Origin: Dechloromonas denitrificans
Lineage (GTDB): Bacteria > Pseudomonadota > Gammaproteobacteria > Burkholderiales > Rhodocyclaceae
NCBI RefSeq assembly: GCF_020510665.1
Contig: NZ_CP075187.1
Coordinates: 2,190,501 to 2,254,500, forward strand
Direction of reading: 5' to 3'
Length of the DNA stretch: 64,000 nt
The notes under the pieces are model-generated. The model made no database searches. It was not told the DNA's origin and saw nothing but the letters and a program-made list of their open reading frames with translations. The position numbers were made by a program, and so were the translations under genes. Positions 44,792-54,539 of the stretch are shown one piece after another. Within the stretch, counting starts at the first letter, position 1; every line of letters starts with the position of its first letter.

Positions 44792-46429
44792 TCAGCCCCG
44801 GCGAGTTGCCGAAATCTGACGCGACAGCGCAATCAGCGGCAGCAGTCCGACGACAACGATCGCCAATGCTGCGGTCGACGCCTCGGCCAGACGTTCATCC
44901 GAAGCCAGGGTGTAGGCTTGAGTCGCCAGGGTATCGAAATTGAAGGGGCGCATGACCAGCGTTGCCGGCAGCTCCTTCATCACATCGACAAACACCAGCA
45001 AGCCGGCCGTAAAAAGGCTGCCACGCAGCATCGGTGCATGCACCCGACGCAGGGTTTCACCCTGCCCCAACCCTAGGCTGCAGGCGGCATCGTCCATGCT
45101 CGGCGTAATTTTGGCCAAGCTCGACTCGACGGTATGCAGTGCCACGGCAAGGAAGCGGACGAGATAGGCGTAAATCAGCGCCGCGATGCCCCCGGTCAGC
45201 AGCAATCCCGGATTGTGACCAAACCAGAACAGCCATTGCCCGGCCAGCCAGTTATCAAGGCGGGTCACCGGAATGAGGACACCGACGGCAATGACGGCTC
45301 CCGGCACAGCGTAGCCCAGCCCGACCAGGCGATTCAATCCGCTCGCCAACGCGCCTTTTGAGAGGCGTGCGCCATAGGCCAGCAACAGAGCGATCAGGAC
45401 GCCGATTCCGGCCGTACATCCAGCCAGCAGAAAGCTGTTGCGTGACAACATCAGGAAACGCTCGCCAAACTGCGCATCGCCTTCGGTCAACGCCATTTTG
45501 AGCAGCAAAATGGCCGGCAGGACAAAACCGAGAAGCAGCGGCAAGGCACAAGCCAACCAAGCCAGCAGCGCCGCGAAGCCGGTCAGGCGTGCGCCTGCCA
45601 TCGGACGATTACGGGCTGTCGTGTTGTGATAGCGCGCACGGCTGCGCGAAAGGCGTTCGGCCATCAACAGGAAGAGGACGAAACCGAGCAGCATGGCCGC
45701 CAACTGAGCCGCTGCGACACGATCACCCAGCGAAAACCAGGCGCGGTAAATACCGGTGGTGAAGGTGTTGACCGCGAAATAGGCCACCGTCCCGTAATCG
45801 GCCAGCGTTTCCATCAAGGCCAAGGCGACACCGGCGACAATGGCAGGTCGGGCCAGCGGCAGGGAAACGGCAAAAAATGCGCGCCACGGCCCCATACCCA
45901 GGGTCCTGGCAGCTTCGAGCATGCCGCTTGCCCGCTCAATGAAGGCGGTACGGGCCAGCAGATAAACATAGGGATAAAGCACGCAGACAAACATCAGTAC
46001 CGCGCCAGGTAAGGTACGGATGTCGGGAAACCAGTAATCACCGTGCTCCCAGCCAAAAATCTCGCGCAATGCCGTCTGGACCGGGCCGACAAACTGCAGG
46101 AAATCGGTATAGACATAGGCCATGACATAGGCCGGCACCGCCAACGGCAAAACCATGGCCCATTCGAAAAACCGGCGACCGGGAAAATCGTGCATCGCCG
46201 TCAACCAGGCGGTGGCAACGCCGATCAAGGCCACGCCGCTCCCCACGCCCAGGCAAAGCCACAGCGAATTGGCGATGTACTCTGGCAAGACTGTCTGGGA
46301 AAGATGGAGCCAGGTTGAACTGGTGCCGCCGACAAAAAGGTTCAACCCGACACTGGCAACCGGCAAGCCGGCCAGAAAGGCGACAAGGGCGGCAATGATG
46401 ATCAGCGGGGAATAGGTCCGGGTGCGCAT
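44792..46429 (-). CDS. fbpB: ferric-iron ABC transporter permease (FbpB-like)
   Basis: 545 residues from the ATG at 46429; a TTG at 46438 is a less likely start. Two permease halves with about twelve membrane segments; EAA loops are in MLEAARTLGMGPWRAFFAVSLPLARPAIVAG and in MDDAACSLGLGQGETLRRVHAPMLRGSLFTAG. This is the double-length FbpB/SfuB/CysTW permease. It is transcribed opposite to fbpA and divergent from fbpC. One 13-base word copy codes ASTAAL. Its -10-like TATAAT lies within the 18-bp repeat at 46435. Confidence 0.9.
   Translation of the reverse strand: MRTRTYSPLIIIAALVAFLAGLPVASVGLNLFVGGTSSTWLHLSQTVLPEYIANSLWLCLGVGSGVALIGVATAWLTAMHDFPGRRFFEWAMVLPLAVPAYVMAYVYTDFLQFVGPVQTALREIFGWEHGDYWFPDIRTLPGAVLMFVCVLYPYVYLLARTAFIERASGMLEAARTLGMGPWRAFFAVSLPLARPAIVAGVALALMETLADYGTVAYFAVNTFTTGIYRAWFSLGDRVAAAQLAAMLLGFVLFLLMAERLSRSRARYHNTTARNRPMAGARLTGFAALLAWLACALPLLLGFVLPAILLLKMALTEGDAQFGERFLMLSRNSFLLAGCTAGIGVLIALLLAYGARLSKGALASGLNRLVGLGYAVPGAVIAVGVLIPVTRLDNWLAGQWLFWFGHNPGLLLTGGIAALIYAYLVRFLAVALHTVESSLAKITPSMDDAACSLGLGQGETLRRVHAPMLRGSLFTAGLLVFVDVMKELPATLVMRPFNFDTLATQAYTLASDERLAEASTAALAIVVVGLLPLIALSRQISATRRG
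44867..44879 (+). repeat. 13-base word (copy 10)
   Basis: TGCTGCGGTCGAC in fbpB, antisense to it, coding ASTAA. Confidence 0.85.
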
Positions 46430-46434
46430 GGTGG

Positions 46435-46452
46435 TCAATGCGAATTATAATC
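46435..46452. repeat. 18-bp direct repeat, copy 1 (fbpB promoter side)
   Basis: TCAATGCGAATTATAATC, identical to 46553-46570. It contains the symmetric ATTATAAT, a -10 box on either strand, and resembles a weak Fur site (minus strand GATTATAATTCGCATTGAC, 12 of 19). It ends six bases before the fbpB start codon. Confidence 0.85.
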
Positions 46453-46552
46453 GTTGCCCCGTAAATCAGCTAACCGCCGCCCCTCCGGATTCGCCCCTGG
46501 CCCACCCTCGGCGATGCCGGGATTTTCGTTGCGGCAGGCGATTCGATGTCGC

Positions 46553-46570
46553 TCAATGCGAATTATAATC
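46553..46570. repeat. 18-bp direct repeat, copy 2 (fbpC promoter side)
   Basis: Exact second copy of TCAATGCGAATTATAATC, 118 bp from the first. Its TATAAT (46564-46569) is eight bases before the fbpC ATG, too close for a normal leader, so the fbpC message is probably leaderless or the box is an operator. Confidence 0.85.
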
Positions 46571-46577
46571 AAGCGCT

Positions 46578-47663
46578 ATGGCTCAACTTGAACTCAATGA
46601 CATTGTCCAGCGCTACGGCAAGCACACCATTGTCAATGGTGTGGATTTTCGCCTCGAAGCCGGACAGATCGCCTGCCTCCTCGGACCTTCCGGCTGCGGC
46701 AAGACGACTTTGCTCCGCTGCATTGCCGGCTTTGAAGATATTGCCGGCGGCCAGATAAAGCTGCGCGGCGAAACGGTCAGCCAGGCCGGCGAACGCATTG
46801 CCCCGGAGAAGCGCCGAATCGGGATGGTTTTCCAGGATTACGCCCTGTTCCCTCACCTGACTGTCGAACAGAATGTCGCCTTCGGTCTGGGCAAAAAGCC
46901 GCAAGAAGATACCCATCTGCGTGTTCGCCAGTTGCTCGCCACGGTCGGTCTTTCCGGTCAGGGCCACAAATATCCGCATGAACTTTCCGGTGGCCAGCAA
47001 CAACGCGTCGCCCTGGCCCGCGCCCTGGCGCCACGCCCCGAACTGATCCTGCTCGACGAGCCGTTTTCCAACCTTGATGTCGGTTTGCGCGAACGCCTGT
47101 CGGTCGAGGTACGCGAAATCCTCAAACGCGAGGGGTCGACCGCGATACTCGTCACGCACGATCAGAACGAAGCCTTCGCCATGGCCGACGAAATCGGCGT
47201 CATGCACGAAGGTCGCATCCAGCAATGGGATGTTCCCTACAACCTCTACCACCGGCCGGCCAATCGTTTCGTGGCCGATTTCATTGGCCAGGGCGTGCTG
47301 CTGCCCGGCGTGGTTGCCGGCGGCAGCAATGTCGACATGGAACTGGGCAAGCTGACCTCCGACATCCCGGTCGAGTGCAGTGAAACCTGCGCCAACTGCG
47401 GCGATGGTTGCGATGTCGACGTCCTGCTTCGTCCCGATGACATCGTGCACGACGATCGCAGCCCGCTCCAGGCCGAAGTGCTGCACAAGGCATTTCGCGG
47501 CGCCGACATCCTGTACACCTTGCGCCTGGCCAGCGGTGCCGAAGTACTGTCGCTGGTCCCCTCGCACCACAACCACGCGCTCGGCGAAAAAATCGGCATC
47601 CGTCTCGATGCCGATCACGTCATTGCCTTCAAGGCCCAGCGCACAGGCGCCGGGCACGCATGA
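46578..47663 (+). CDS. fbpC: ferric-iron ABC transporter ATP-binding protein (FbpC-like)
   Basis: 361 residues. Walker [16 protein letters not shown] at ~34-48, signature [15 protein letters not shown], Walker [12 protein letters not shown], then a C-terminal TOBE-type domain. That domain has an unusual cysteine cluster [14 protein letters not shown] near residue 270 that could bind a metal or [Fe-S] group and sense iron; this is inference. The stop overlaps the aat start (ATGA). Confidence 0.92.
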   Translation: MAQLELNDIVQRYGKHTIVNGVDFRLEAGQIACLLGPSGCGKTTLLRCIAGFEDIAGGQIKLRGETVSQAGERIAPEKRRIGMVFQDYALFPHLTVEQNVAFGLGKKPQEDTHLRVRQLLATVGLSGQGHKYPHELSGGQQQRVALARALAPRPELILLDEPFSNLDVGLRERLSVEVREILKREGSTAILVTHDQNEAFAMADEIGVMHEGRIQQWDVPYNLYHRPANRFVADFIGQGVLLPGVVAGGSNVDMELGKLTSDIPVECSETCANCGDGCDVDVLLRPDDIVHDDRSPLQAEVLHKAFRGADILYTLRLASGAEVLSLVPSHHNHALGEKIGIRLDADHVIAFKAQRTGAGHA

Positions 47664-48364
47664 TTCCCTTTCTCGGTTCGCTCGACCTTTTTCCGCCGGT
47701 CGAGACGGCCCGAAGCGATATGGGTGGCCTGCTCGCCGTGGGAGGCGAGCTCGACCCGGCCCGCCTGCTCGACGCCTACACTCAGGGAATCTTCCCTTGG
47801 GGCACGGTCGAAGGGCAGCCCCTGTGGTACAGCCCGGACCCACGCATGGTGCTGTTTCCCGATGAGTTCCAGCCCAGCCGTTCGCTGCGCAAGATATTGC
47901 GCAGCAGCTGTTTCGACGTACATTTCGACCGCAACTTTGCCGGAGTGATGCGCGGCTGCGCCGAAACGCCACGCCCGGGACAGGACGGCACCTGGATTTC
48001 AGCAGAGATGCTCGCCGCCTACATCCGCCTGCATGAACTCGGCTGGGCCCATTCGGTCGAAGTCTATGAAGAAGGCGATCTGGTTGGCGGTCTTTATGGC
48101 CTGGCCATCGGTCACATGTTCTATGGTGAATCGATGTTTTCGCGCCGCAGCAACGCATCGAAGGTCGCCTTCGCTCACCTGATCAGGCAACTCACGGCGC
48201 TTGGCGTCGAGTTGATCGACTGCCAGATGTATACCGACCATCTGGCCTCACTCGGCGGCCGGGAAATTCCGCGCAGCCTGTTTATCGACCATTTACACCG
48301 GTTGACCGCAGCCCCCGTCCGCCGCGATGCCTGGTCGATCCAGTCGCTCAATCTGAACTGGTAG
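47660..48364 (+). CDS. aat: leucyl/phenylalanyl-tRNA-protein transferase
   Basis: 234 residues. Adds Leu or Phe from tRNA to proteins with N-terminal Arg or Lys, marking them for ClpS/ClpAP degradation. FPPVETARSDMGGLLAVGGELDPARLLDAYTQGIFPWG, WYSPDPRMVLFP, GGLYGLAIGHMFYGESMFSRRSNASKVAF and QMYTDHLASLGGREIPR are diagnostic. Coupled to fbpC upstream by a four-base overlap and followed 6 bp later by bpt. Confidence 0.96.
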   Translation: MIPFLGSLDLFPPVETARSDMGGLLAVGGELDPARLLDAYTQGIFPWGTVEGQPLWYSPDPRMVLFPDEFQPSRSLRKILRSSCFDVHFDRNFAGVMRGCAETPRPGQDGTWISAEMLAAYIRLHELGWAHSVEVYEEGDLVGGLYGLAIGHMFYGESMFSRRSNASKVAFAHLIRQLTALGVELIDCQMYTDHLASLGGREIPRSLFIDHLHRLTAAPVRRDAWSIQSLNLNW

Positions 48365-48370
48365 GAGACC

Positions 48371-49120
48371 ATGGCCCAACCCGACGACGCTGCGCTGCCC
48401 TTCTCGCTGCTCCAGTTCTACGCCACCTCGCCCTACGACTGCAGCTATCTGCCTGAGCGTTTAGCCCGCTCGCAGGTCGCCACGCCGGCCCACCTGATCA
48501 ACAGCGAAATCTATAGCTCACTCGTCCGCCAGGGGTTCCGGCGCAGCGGCATTTTCACCTACCGGCCGCATTGCGATGCCTGCCAGGCCTGCGTTCCCGT
48601 CCGCCTGCCGGTTGCCGAACTCCAACTGAGGCGCAATCAGCGCCGGGCGCTCAAGCGACACGCCAATCTGGTCGCCCGCGAATTGCCGCTTGAATTGTTC
48701 GACGATCATTACGCCCTTTATGCCCGCTACCAGAGCGCCCGCCATGCCGGCGGCGGCATGGATCAAGACAGCCACGACCAGTACGCCAACTTCCTGCTGC
48801 AAAGCCGGGTCGATACCCGCCTGATCGAATTTTCCGAAGGCAGCGAAGTCCGCATGGTCAGCCTGATCGACGTGCTCGACGACGGCCTTTCCTCGGTCTA
48901 CACCTTTTTTGACCCGGATATCCCGAACGCCAGTTTCGGCACCTACAACGTGCTCTGGCAAGCGGCGCAATGCGAGGCGCTGGGACTGCCCTACCTGTAC
49001 CTCGGCTACTGGATTGCCGAAAGCCGGAAAATGGCCTACAAAGCGAGTTTCCAGCCGATCGAAGGCCTCATTGACGGTCGCTGGTCGCCTCTCCAACCCA
49101 ACACTGAAGACCCTGCATGA
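48371..49120 (+). CDS. bpt: aspartate/glutamate leucyltransferase (Bpt, ATE family)
   Basis: 249 residues. Transfers leucine to N-terminal Asp/Glu. N-terminal [48 protein letters not shown], and [43 protein letters not shown] are the ATE-like motifs; the Cys pair in CDACQAC is conserved. With aat it forms the bacterial N-end rule pair. The stop overlaps the next gene's ATG by four bases. Confidence 0.96.
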   Translation: MAQPDDAALPFSLLQFYATSPYDCSYLPERLARSQVATPAHLINSEIYSSLVRQGFRRSGIFTYRPHCDACQACVPVRLPVAELQLRRNQRRALKRHANLVARELPLELFDDHYALYARYQSARHAGGGMDQDSHDQYANFLLQSRVDTRLIEFSEGSEVRMVSLIDVLDDGLSSVYTFFDPDIPNASFGTYNVLWQAAQCEALGLPYLYLGYWIAESRKMAYKASFQPIEGLIDGRWSPLQPNTEDPA

Positions 49121-49803
49121 AATCAGCTCTCCTGGCCCTGCTTCTCCTGCCGCTGGCAGCATCAGCCGACAACGAACGCCTGCCCTACGCCTGCGACAAC
49201 GGCAGCCATATCGAAATTTCATTTTCCGCCAACAGCGACGGTCGACCGCAAGCCACGCTCCATTTCGCCGACGAGGCGATCACCCTGCCGCAAGTACCGG
49301 CGGCATCCGGCACGCTGTACCGCAACGAAACGCTACGCCTGCACACCAAGGAAGAGCGCGCCCTGTTCGAGGACGACAAGGGCAACCGCCGCGACTGCCT
49401 GCGCGGCAACACGCCACCACCGGGCGCCGCCAGCCCGAGCCCGGTAGCGGCCAGCAGTTTCGTCGATATCGCCGGCAGCGTCAGCTATCTGCAGCGCATC
49501 GCCCTGCCGCCGGATGCCGTGCTGATTGTCCGCATCCAGGACACCGCCCGGGCAGGAGCGCCAGCCCGAACCCTGGCCGAACAGCGTATCGAACTGGCCG
49601 GCCAGCAAGTGCCGATCAACTTCCAGACAACCATCGACCGCGACCTGATCGGCAAGCGGGCGCGCATCACCATTTCGGCGCGTATCGAAAGCCGGGGCAA
49701 GCTGCTCTTCATCAACGACCGCAGCTATCCGGCGCTCACGAACGGACAGCCGAATCCGGTTGACATGCGCCTCAAGCCCGTCGCTCGTGGCCCGCGCCGT
49801 TAA
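49117..49803 (+). CDS. exported protein with MliC-like and YbaY-like domains
   Basis: 228 residues. Signal peptide [17 protein letters not shown] without a lipobox. Residues ~20-90 resemble the MliC lysozyme-inhibitor fold ([15 protein letters not shown] ... [14 protein letters not shown] ... RRDCL); residues ~105-225 resemble YbaY ([32 protein letters not shown] ... [26 protein letters not shown]). YbaY-type domains are annotated as lipoprotein-associated, function unclear. The fusion suggests a periplasmic protective role. Four-base overlap with bpt. Confidence 0.75.
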   Translation: MKSALLALLLLPLAASADNERLPYACDNGSHIEISFSANSDGRPQATLHFADEAITLPQVPAASGTLYRNETLRLHTKEERALFEDDKGNRRDCLRGNTPPPGAASPSPVAASSFVDIAGSVSYLQRIALPPDAVLIVRIQDTARAGAPARTLAEQRIELAGQQVPINFQTTIDRDLIGKRARITISARIESRGKLLFINDRSYPALTNGQPNPVDMRLKPVARGPRR

Positions 49804-50194
49804 ACCGGGCAGCGTGCTGCTCGCCGCCCTGCTGCTGCCGGCCCTGCCCGCCGCAGCGGCTGGCGTTGCCTGCCATGTCACCTACGGCGGTGAAATGCGG
49901 ACGATCGAAGCACAGCCGGTCGCCTCACCGTATCAAGTGGCCCCGGTCGCCATCGGCTCATTCTTCCTCTTTCGCATCGTAGTCCGCGATGAACCTACCG
50001 ATGTGTCGGGCATCAAGCTGTACACCTATGCCGACCGCGACAGCGGCCCGCAACTGATCCATCAGGCCAGCCACCTCTATCCGCCGGTCAATCTCCCGGT
50101 CTACGGCTTCAGCGGCCTGAATTTCGTCTACGAGCCGATGCGCGACGGCGAACTGCAATACTGGTGCGAATTCAAGCCGGGAGCCGGAAAATGA
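49787..50194 (+). CDS. small exported protein of unknown function
   Basis: 135 residues from a GTG at 49787, which gives a clean signal peptide ([25 protein letters not shown]). The mature part has two cysteines (VACHVTY and QYWCEF) that could form a disulfide. I do not recognise the family. It overlaps the preceding gene by 17 bp and the following one by four, within an aat-bpt-...-capA-like run. The frame begins at a TTG at 49760 if a longer leader is used. Confidence 0.7.
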   Translation: MARAVKPGSVLLAALLLPALPAAAAGVACHVTYGGEMRTIEAQPVASPYQVAPVAIGSFFLFRIVVRDEPTDVSGIKLYTYADRDSGPQLIHQASHLYPPVNLPVYGFSGLNFVYEPMRDGELQYWCEFKPGAGK

Positions 50195-51159
50195 GCCATT
50201 TTCGCCGATTGACCGCGACATTCGCCCTGCTCTTTGCCTGCAACCTGCAGGCCGAACCGCTCAGCCTGACTTTCGCCGGCGACCTGATGCTTGACGATGG
50301 ACCGGGCCGACTGATCGCCGACGGTGGCGACCCGCTACTCCCCTTCTCCGACATCCTGCGCGAGGCCGATTACCGGATCGGCAATCTCGAATGCCCGATC
50401 GCCGAAAGCGGCCAGGCCTTCGATAACAAGATTTACAGCTTCCGCGCCCAGCCATCGGTCACCCGCGTCCTGCAAGGTCGTTTCGATGCCGTGGCGCTGG
50501 CCAACAACCACTCCGGCGATTACGGCCGCGACGCCTTCCTCGAAACCCTGCACCACCTCGACCAGGCTGGCATCGCCCACTTTGGCGGCGGCCGTAACCT
50601 GAGTGAAGCCCACGCGCCGCTGTGGATCGAGCGCAAGGGCCTGAAAATTGCCGTGCTCAGCTACAACGAATTCAAGCCACGCACCTTCGAAGCCGGCGCC
50701 GACTGGCCGGGCATTGCCTGGAGCGAGGATGATCAGGTCGTCACCGACATCCGGGCTGCCAAAGCTGCCGGTGCCGACCACGTCATTCCTTTCATGCACT
50801 GGGGCTGGGAACGCGAACCGCTGCCCGACCAGCGCCAGAAAACCCTGGCCCGCAAGATGATCGACGCTGGCGCCAGCCTGGTCGTCGGCGGCCACCCGCA
50901 CGTCACGCAGGGCGCCGAGATTTATCAGGGCAAACCGATCATCTACAGCCTGGGCAATTTCGTTTTCGATGGCTTCGATCTGCCGGCCGCCCGACGCGGC
51001 TGGTTGTTGCGCCTGAAATTCGACAAAACCGGCCTGCTGTTCTGGGAAACGCTGCTCGCAGAAATGGATGAAAACGGAACGCCGCACCCGGTTTCAGGGG
51101 CCTTCACGCCCTGCGGACGCGGCGGCGCAGCCGAACTGCTCGAATGCCAGACCCCGTAA
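50191..51159 (+). CDS. CapA-family metallophosphatase-like exported protein
   Basis: 322 residues from the ATG at 50191. Signal peptide MSHFRRLTATFALLFACNLQA. CapA/PgsA fold of the metallophosphatase superfamily: FAGDLMLDDG, NLECPIAESG, ALANNHSGDYG, PFMHWGWERE and VGGHPHVTQGAEIY all carry metal ligands. In gram-positive bacteria CapA acts in polyglutamate capsule synthesis, but no capB/C are near, so the substrate here is unknown. ATGA overlap with the upstream gene. Confidence 0.87.
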   Translation: MSHFRRLTATFALLFACNLQAEPLSLTFAGDLMLDDGPGRLIADGGDPLLPFSDILREADYRIGNLECPIAESGQAFDNKIYSFRAQPSVTRVLQGRFDAVALANNHSGDYGRDAFLETLHHLDQAGIAHFGGGRNLSEAHAPLWIERKGLKIAVLSYNEFKPRTFEAGADWPGIAWSEDDQVVTDIRAAKAAGADHVIPFMHWGWEREPLPDQRQKTLARKMIDAGASLVVGGHPHVTQGAEIYQGKPIIYSLGNFVFDGFDLPAARRGWLLRLKFDKTGLLFWETLLAEMDENGTPHPVSGAFTPCGRGGAAELLECQTP

Positions 51160-51315
51160 GGGAATCATTCGATGAGCGTAACCACCCGCGGCAACACCGG
51201 TGCGATGGCAGATCTCCGCACTACTTTTGTGCATCGCCCCGCGGTATCATTTGGCATTCGCTGAACGACCTTCAGCCCCCTTGCCGCTCTCGATTGCCCA
51301 GGAAATTTCCGCCCA

Positions 51316-52626
51316 ATGAGTTTTTTCAAGCGCCTCTTCGGTTTTTTCTCGGACGATAAAAAAGCCGCCGCCGCGCCAAGCCCGCGCCCGGTTGCACCGG
51401 CGGCCGCAGCCCAGGCACCGCAAGGCGCAGCGCTGATCTTCATCGGCTGGGGTGAAATGGTCGATGGACAATCGAAGATTTCAGGCTACCTGCTCCGCCC
51501 CCGCTCACTGGTCGCCGATCGTCCGATCGAAGCCAGTGCATTGCGCCAGGCACTCGAGCGCGAGCAAGTCGCGCGCTTTGCCGAACAGCGCCTGGTGATC
51601 ATTCCCCTGACAGTGGCGCAATGGCAGGCCGTCGATTTCCGCAGCCTGATCCAGCGCCGCAGTTGTTTCCTGATCGACGACCTCGGCCAACTCGATGCCC
51701 CTGCGCGCGACGCATTGGTCGCCAGCATTCGTGCCGCCGGCGCACGTCTTGCGGTCGACCTGCGAAACGATGCCGATTTGAGTCTGGCCGGACAAGCCGA
51801 TGTCCTGCTGTTCGATTTTCAGACCGCCTCCCTCGCCGCGCTGGAAAAAACGGTCAAAACACTGCGCCAGCGCAAACCCGGTCTGCTGATGGCCGCCGAT
51901 AACGTACACACCTGGGCCGAACACCGGCTCTGCCTGTCGCTCGGTTTCGATTTCTGCCTCGGCAGTTTTGCCGCAACGCGCGATGAAGAGGCTGCTGCCG
52001 GGCCAATCAGCGAAAGCCGGCTGGTCGTCATCGAAATGCTCAACCAGTTGCGCAGCGACGTCGATCTGGCCGACCTGGCAACCACCGCCATGCGCGACCC
52101 GGCGGTCGTCGTCAAGCTGCTCGACATGGCCAACTCGCCGCTTTACGGCCTGCCGCGCAAGGTTGCCAATCTCGAAGAAGCAATCATGCTGCTCGGCCGC
52201 GACGCCCTCTATCGCTGGCTAGCCATCGCCCTGCTGCATGTCGATGCCAACAGCGGACGCGACCAGACCTTGATGGTTTTCGCCCTGTGCCGCGCCGCTT
52301 TCCTCAAGCAGGTGGCCGGCAATGCCGACCCGCAGAAATCGGATGAAATGTTCCTCGTCGGCCTGCTGTCCATCCTCGAAAGCCTGCTCGGCCTGCCGAT
52401 GAGCCAGATTCTCGAAAAGATGCGCCTGCCGGAAACGGTCGCCGATGCCTTGCTGCGCGGCGAAGGCCCCTACGCCAGGCCGCTGCAACTGGCGCTGGCG
52501 CTGGAACGCTGCCGGCTCGACCAGGCCATCGTTCTGGCCACGTCGATCCGGATCAGCCCGACCGAATTGCTCGACTATTACCGCGAAGCAATGACCTGGG
52601 CGACGAGCGAAGTCGGCAACGGCTGA
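51316..52626 (+). CDS. HDOD-domain protein with degenerate EAL-like N-terminus (YuxH type)
   Basis: 436 residues. A short Ala/Pro-rich N-terminus (MSFFKRLFGFFSDDKKAAAAPSPRP), then a region laid out like the YuxH EAL domain but without the E-x-L catalytic signature (GYLLRPR at the corresponding place), so c-di-GMP hydrolysis is unlikely. From ~235 an HDOD domain (LVVIEMLNQLRSDVDLADLATTAMRDPAVVVKLLDMANSPLYGLP) follows. Such proteins act in signalling. The 156 bp upstream (51160-51315) contain no gene; TATCAT at ~51244 may be a -10 box. Confidence 0.85.
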   Translation: MSFFKRLFGFFSDDKKAAAAPSPRPVAPAAAAQAPQGAALIFIGWGEMVDGQSKISGYLLRPRSLVADRPIEASALRQALEREQVARFAEQRLVIIPLTVAQWQAVDFRSLIQRRSCFLIDDLGQLDAPARDALVASIRAAGARLAVDLRNDADLSLAGQADVLLFDFQTASLAALEKTVKTLRQRKPGLLMAADNVHTWAEHRLCLSLGFDFCLGSFAATRDEEAAAGPISESRLVVIEMLNQLRSDVDLADLATTAMRDPAVVVKLLDMANSPLYGLPRKVANLEEAIMLLGRDALYRWLAIALLHVDANSGRDQTLMVFALCRAAFLKQVAGNADPQKSDEMFLVGLLSILESLLGLPMSQILEKMRLPETVADALLRGEGPYARPLQLALALERCRLDQAIVLATSIRISPTELLDYYREAMTWATSEVGNG

Positions 52627-53847
52627 TTATTGGTAGCGCAGCGCCTCGATCGGATCGAGCTGCGCCGCCTTGCGCGCCGGGTAGTAACCGAAGAACACAC
52701 CGACCCCGGCGGCAACGGCGAAGGCGACCAGCGCCGAACTGCCGGAAACAACGATGACCATGCCGGTCGTCGCATTGACCAGCAGCGCGCCGCCAATACC
52801 AAGCAACAGGCCGAGCAGGCAACCGGCCAGTGAAATCATGATCGCTTCGAGCAAAAACTGCGTCAGGATATCTTTCTGACGGGCACCGATCGCCATCCGG
52901 ATACCGATTTCACGCGTCCGTTCGGTGACCGAAACAAGCATGATGTTCATGATCCCGATGCCGCCGACGAGCAGCGAAATCGAGGCAATGGCGCCGAGCA
53001 GGATGGACATCGTGCGCGTTGTTTCTGCTTCCGACTCAGCCGCCGCCGACAGGTTGCGTGTGAAGAAATCATTCGGCATGCCTTCACGCAGCCGGTGCCG
53101 CTGACGAAGCAGCGACTCGACCGATTTCTCGGCCAGCGGCAAGGCTTCAGAGGATTCCGCCTGGACCATGATCATGCGCACCGAACCGAGGAACGGCGTA
53201 CCGAACACCTTGCGCTGGGCCGTGGTCAGCGGAATGATCACCGTATCGTCCTGATCCCGGCCGTCCAGGTTCTGCCCCTTGCTGCCGAGCACGCCGATCA
53301 CGACGAAAGGATTCTGCTGGATGCGGATGGTCTTGCCGACCGGATCATCGTCAACAAACAGGTTTTCAGCCACAGTCTTGCCGATCAGCGCGACGCGGGT
53401 TGCGGCACGCACATCGGAATCGCCAAAAGCTGCGCCGTTAACGATATTCCAGGCGCGCGCCTCAAGATAAGGCGGCGTCGTGCCGATCACCTGCGTGCTC
53501 CAGTTCTGCGAACCGTAAACCAGTTGCCGTGTGCCCTGATGCGTCGGCGCGACATTGGCGATGCCATCGAGTTCGGCAATCGCATCGGCATCGGCGACAT
53601 TGATCGTTGGCGCCCCGGCCGAGCCGCTGCGCACGCCGGCGGCGGTAAACGAGCCGGAAAGGACGATGAACAGATTCGAGCCCATCGTGCTGATTGTCTG
53701 TTGCACGGCGTACTGGGCGCCCTGCCCGATGGCCATCATGATCACCACAGCGCCGACGCCGATCACCATACCGAGCATGGTCAGCGCCGTGCGCAGACGA
53801 TTGGCGCCCATCGCCATCCAGGCTTCGCCGAGCATCGCCTTCAGCAT
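52627..53847 (-). CDS. MacB-type ABC transporter permease
   Basis: 406 residues. Four membrane segments: one N-terminal (TALTMLGMVIGVGAVVIMMAIGQGA) and three C-terminal (ISLLVGGIGIMNIMLVSVTERTREIGIRMAIGARQKDI ... LLGLLLGIGGALLV...), enclosing a large periplasmic domain (~60-270). FtsX/MacB superfamily, with the ATPase encoded by a separate gene. It mechanically drives export of peptides, siderophores or macrolides through a TolC channel. Overlaps the ATPase gene by 7 bp. Confidence 0.92.
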   Translation of the reverse strand: MLKAMLGEAWMAMGANRLRTALTMLGMVIGVGAVVIMMAIGQGAQYAVQQTISTMGSNLFIVLSGSFTAAGVRSGSAGAPTINVADADAIAELDGIANVAPTHQGTRQLVYGSQNWSTQVIGTTPPYLEARAWNIVNGAAFGDSDVRAATRVALIGKTVAENLFVDDDPVGKTIRIQQNPFVVIGVLGSKGQNLDGRDQDDTVIIPLTTAQRKVFGTPFLGSVRMIMVQAESSEALPLAEKSVESLLRQRHRLREGMPNDFFTRNLSAAAESEAETTRTMSILLGAIASISLLVGGIGIMNIMLVSVTERTREIGIRMAIGARQKDILTQFLLEAIMISLAGCLLGLLLGIGGALLVNATTGMVIVVSGSSALVAFAVAAGVGVFFGYYPARKAAQLDPIEALRYQ

Positions 53848-54539
53848 GTCGCCTCCGTCAGTTGATCGCTGACCAGCAGGCCATCAAGAAAACGCACCTG
53901 GCGCTTGGCATGGGCGGCAATATCCGGCTCATGCGTGACCAGCACGATGGTGATGCCTTCGGCGTTGAGTTCGCCGAACAGGCGCATGATTTCCTCGCTG
54001 GTATGGCTGTCGAGATTGCCGGTCGGCTCATCAGCCAGAATCAGGCGCGGTTTGTTGACCAGCGCCCGAGCAATCGCAACACGCTGCTGTTGGCCGCCGG
54101 AAATACGCGCCGGCAGGGAATCGGCGTATTTGCCGAGGCCCACCTTGTCGAGCAACTCGCGGGCGGCGCGACGCCGGGTATCGACATCCATCCCGGCATA
54201 GACCAGCGGTAGGGCGACGTTGTCCTGCAAAGTCATGCGCGGTAGCAGATTGAAGCCCTGAAAAACGAAACCCAGGGTCCGATTGCGCAGTTGGGCCAAG
54301 GCATCCTTCTCCATCCGGGCGACATTTTCGCCAGCCAGGAAATAGTCGCCGGTCGTCGGCGTGTCGAGACAGCCGAGCAGGTTCATGAAAGTCGATTTGC
54401 CCGAGCCGGATGGTCCCATGATGGCAATGTATTCGCCTCGCCGGATATCGAGATCAACGCCACGCAAGGCAGGAAACAGGCCGGCCGCCGTGGCATAGGA
54501 TTTCCCCAGCCCGGCGACGCGGATAACCGACTCGCTCAT
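53841..54539 (-). CDS. MacB/LolD-type ABC transporter ATP-binding protein
   Basis: 232 residues. Walker [16 protein letters not shown] at ~42-56, Walker [14 protein letters not shown], signature [16 protein letters not shown]. ATPase partner of the adjacent permease. Overlaps both neighbours (1 bp with the adaptor, 7 bp with the permease). Confidence 0.95.
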   Translation of the reverse strand: MSESVIRVAGLGKSYATAAGLFPALRGVDLDIRRGEYIAIMGPSGSGKSTFMNLLGCLDTPTTGDYFLAGENVARMEKDALAQLRNRTLGFVFQGFNLLPRMTLQDNVALPLVYAGMDVDTRRRAARELLDKVGLGKYADSLPARISGGQQQRVAIARALVNKPRLILADEPTGNLDSHTSEEIMRLFGELNAEGITIVLVTHEPDIAAHAKRQVRFLDGLLVSDQLTEATC

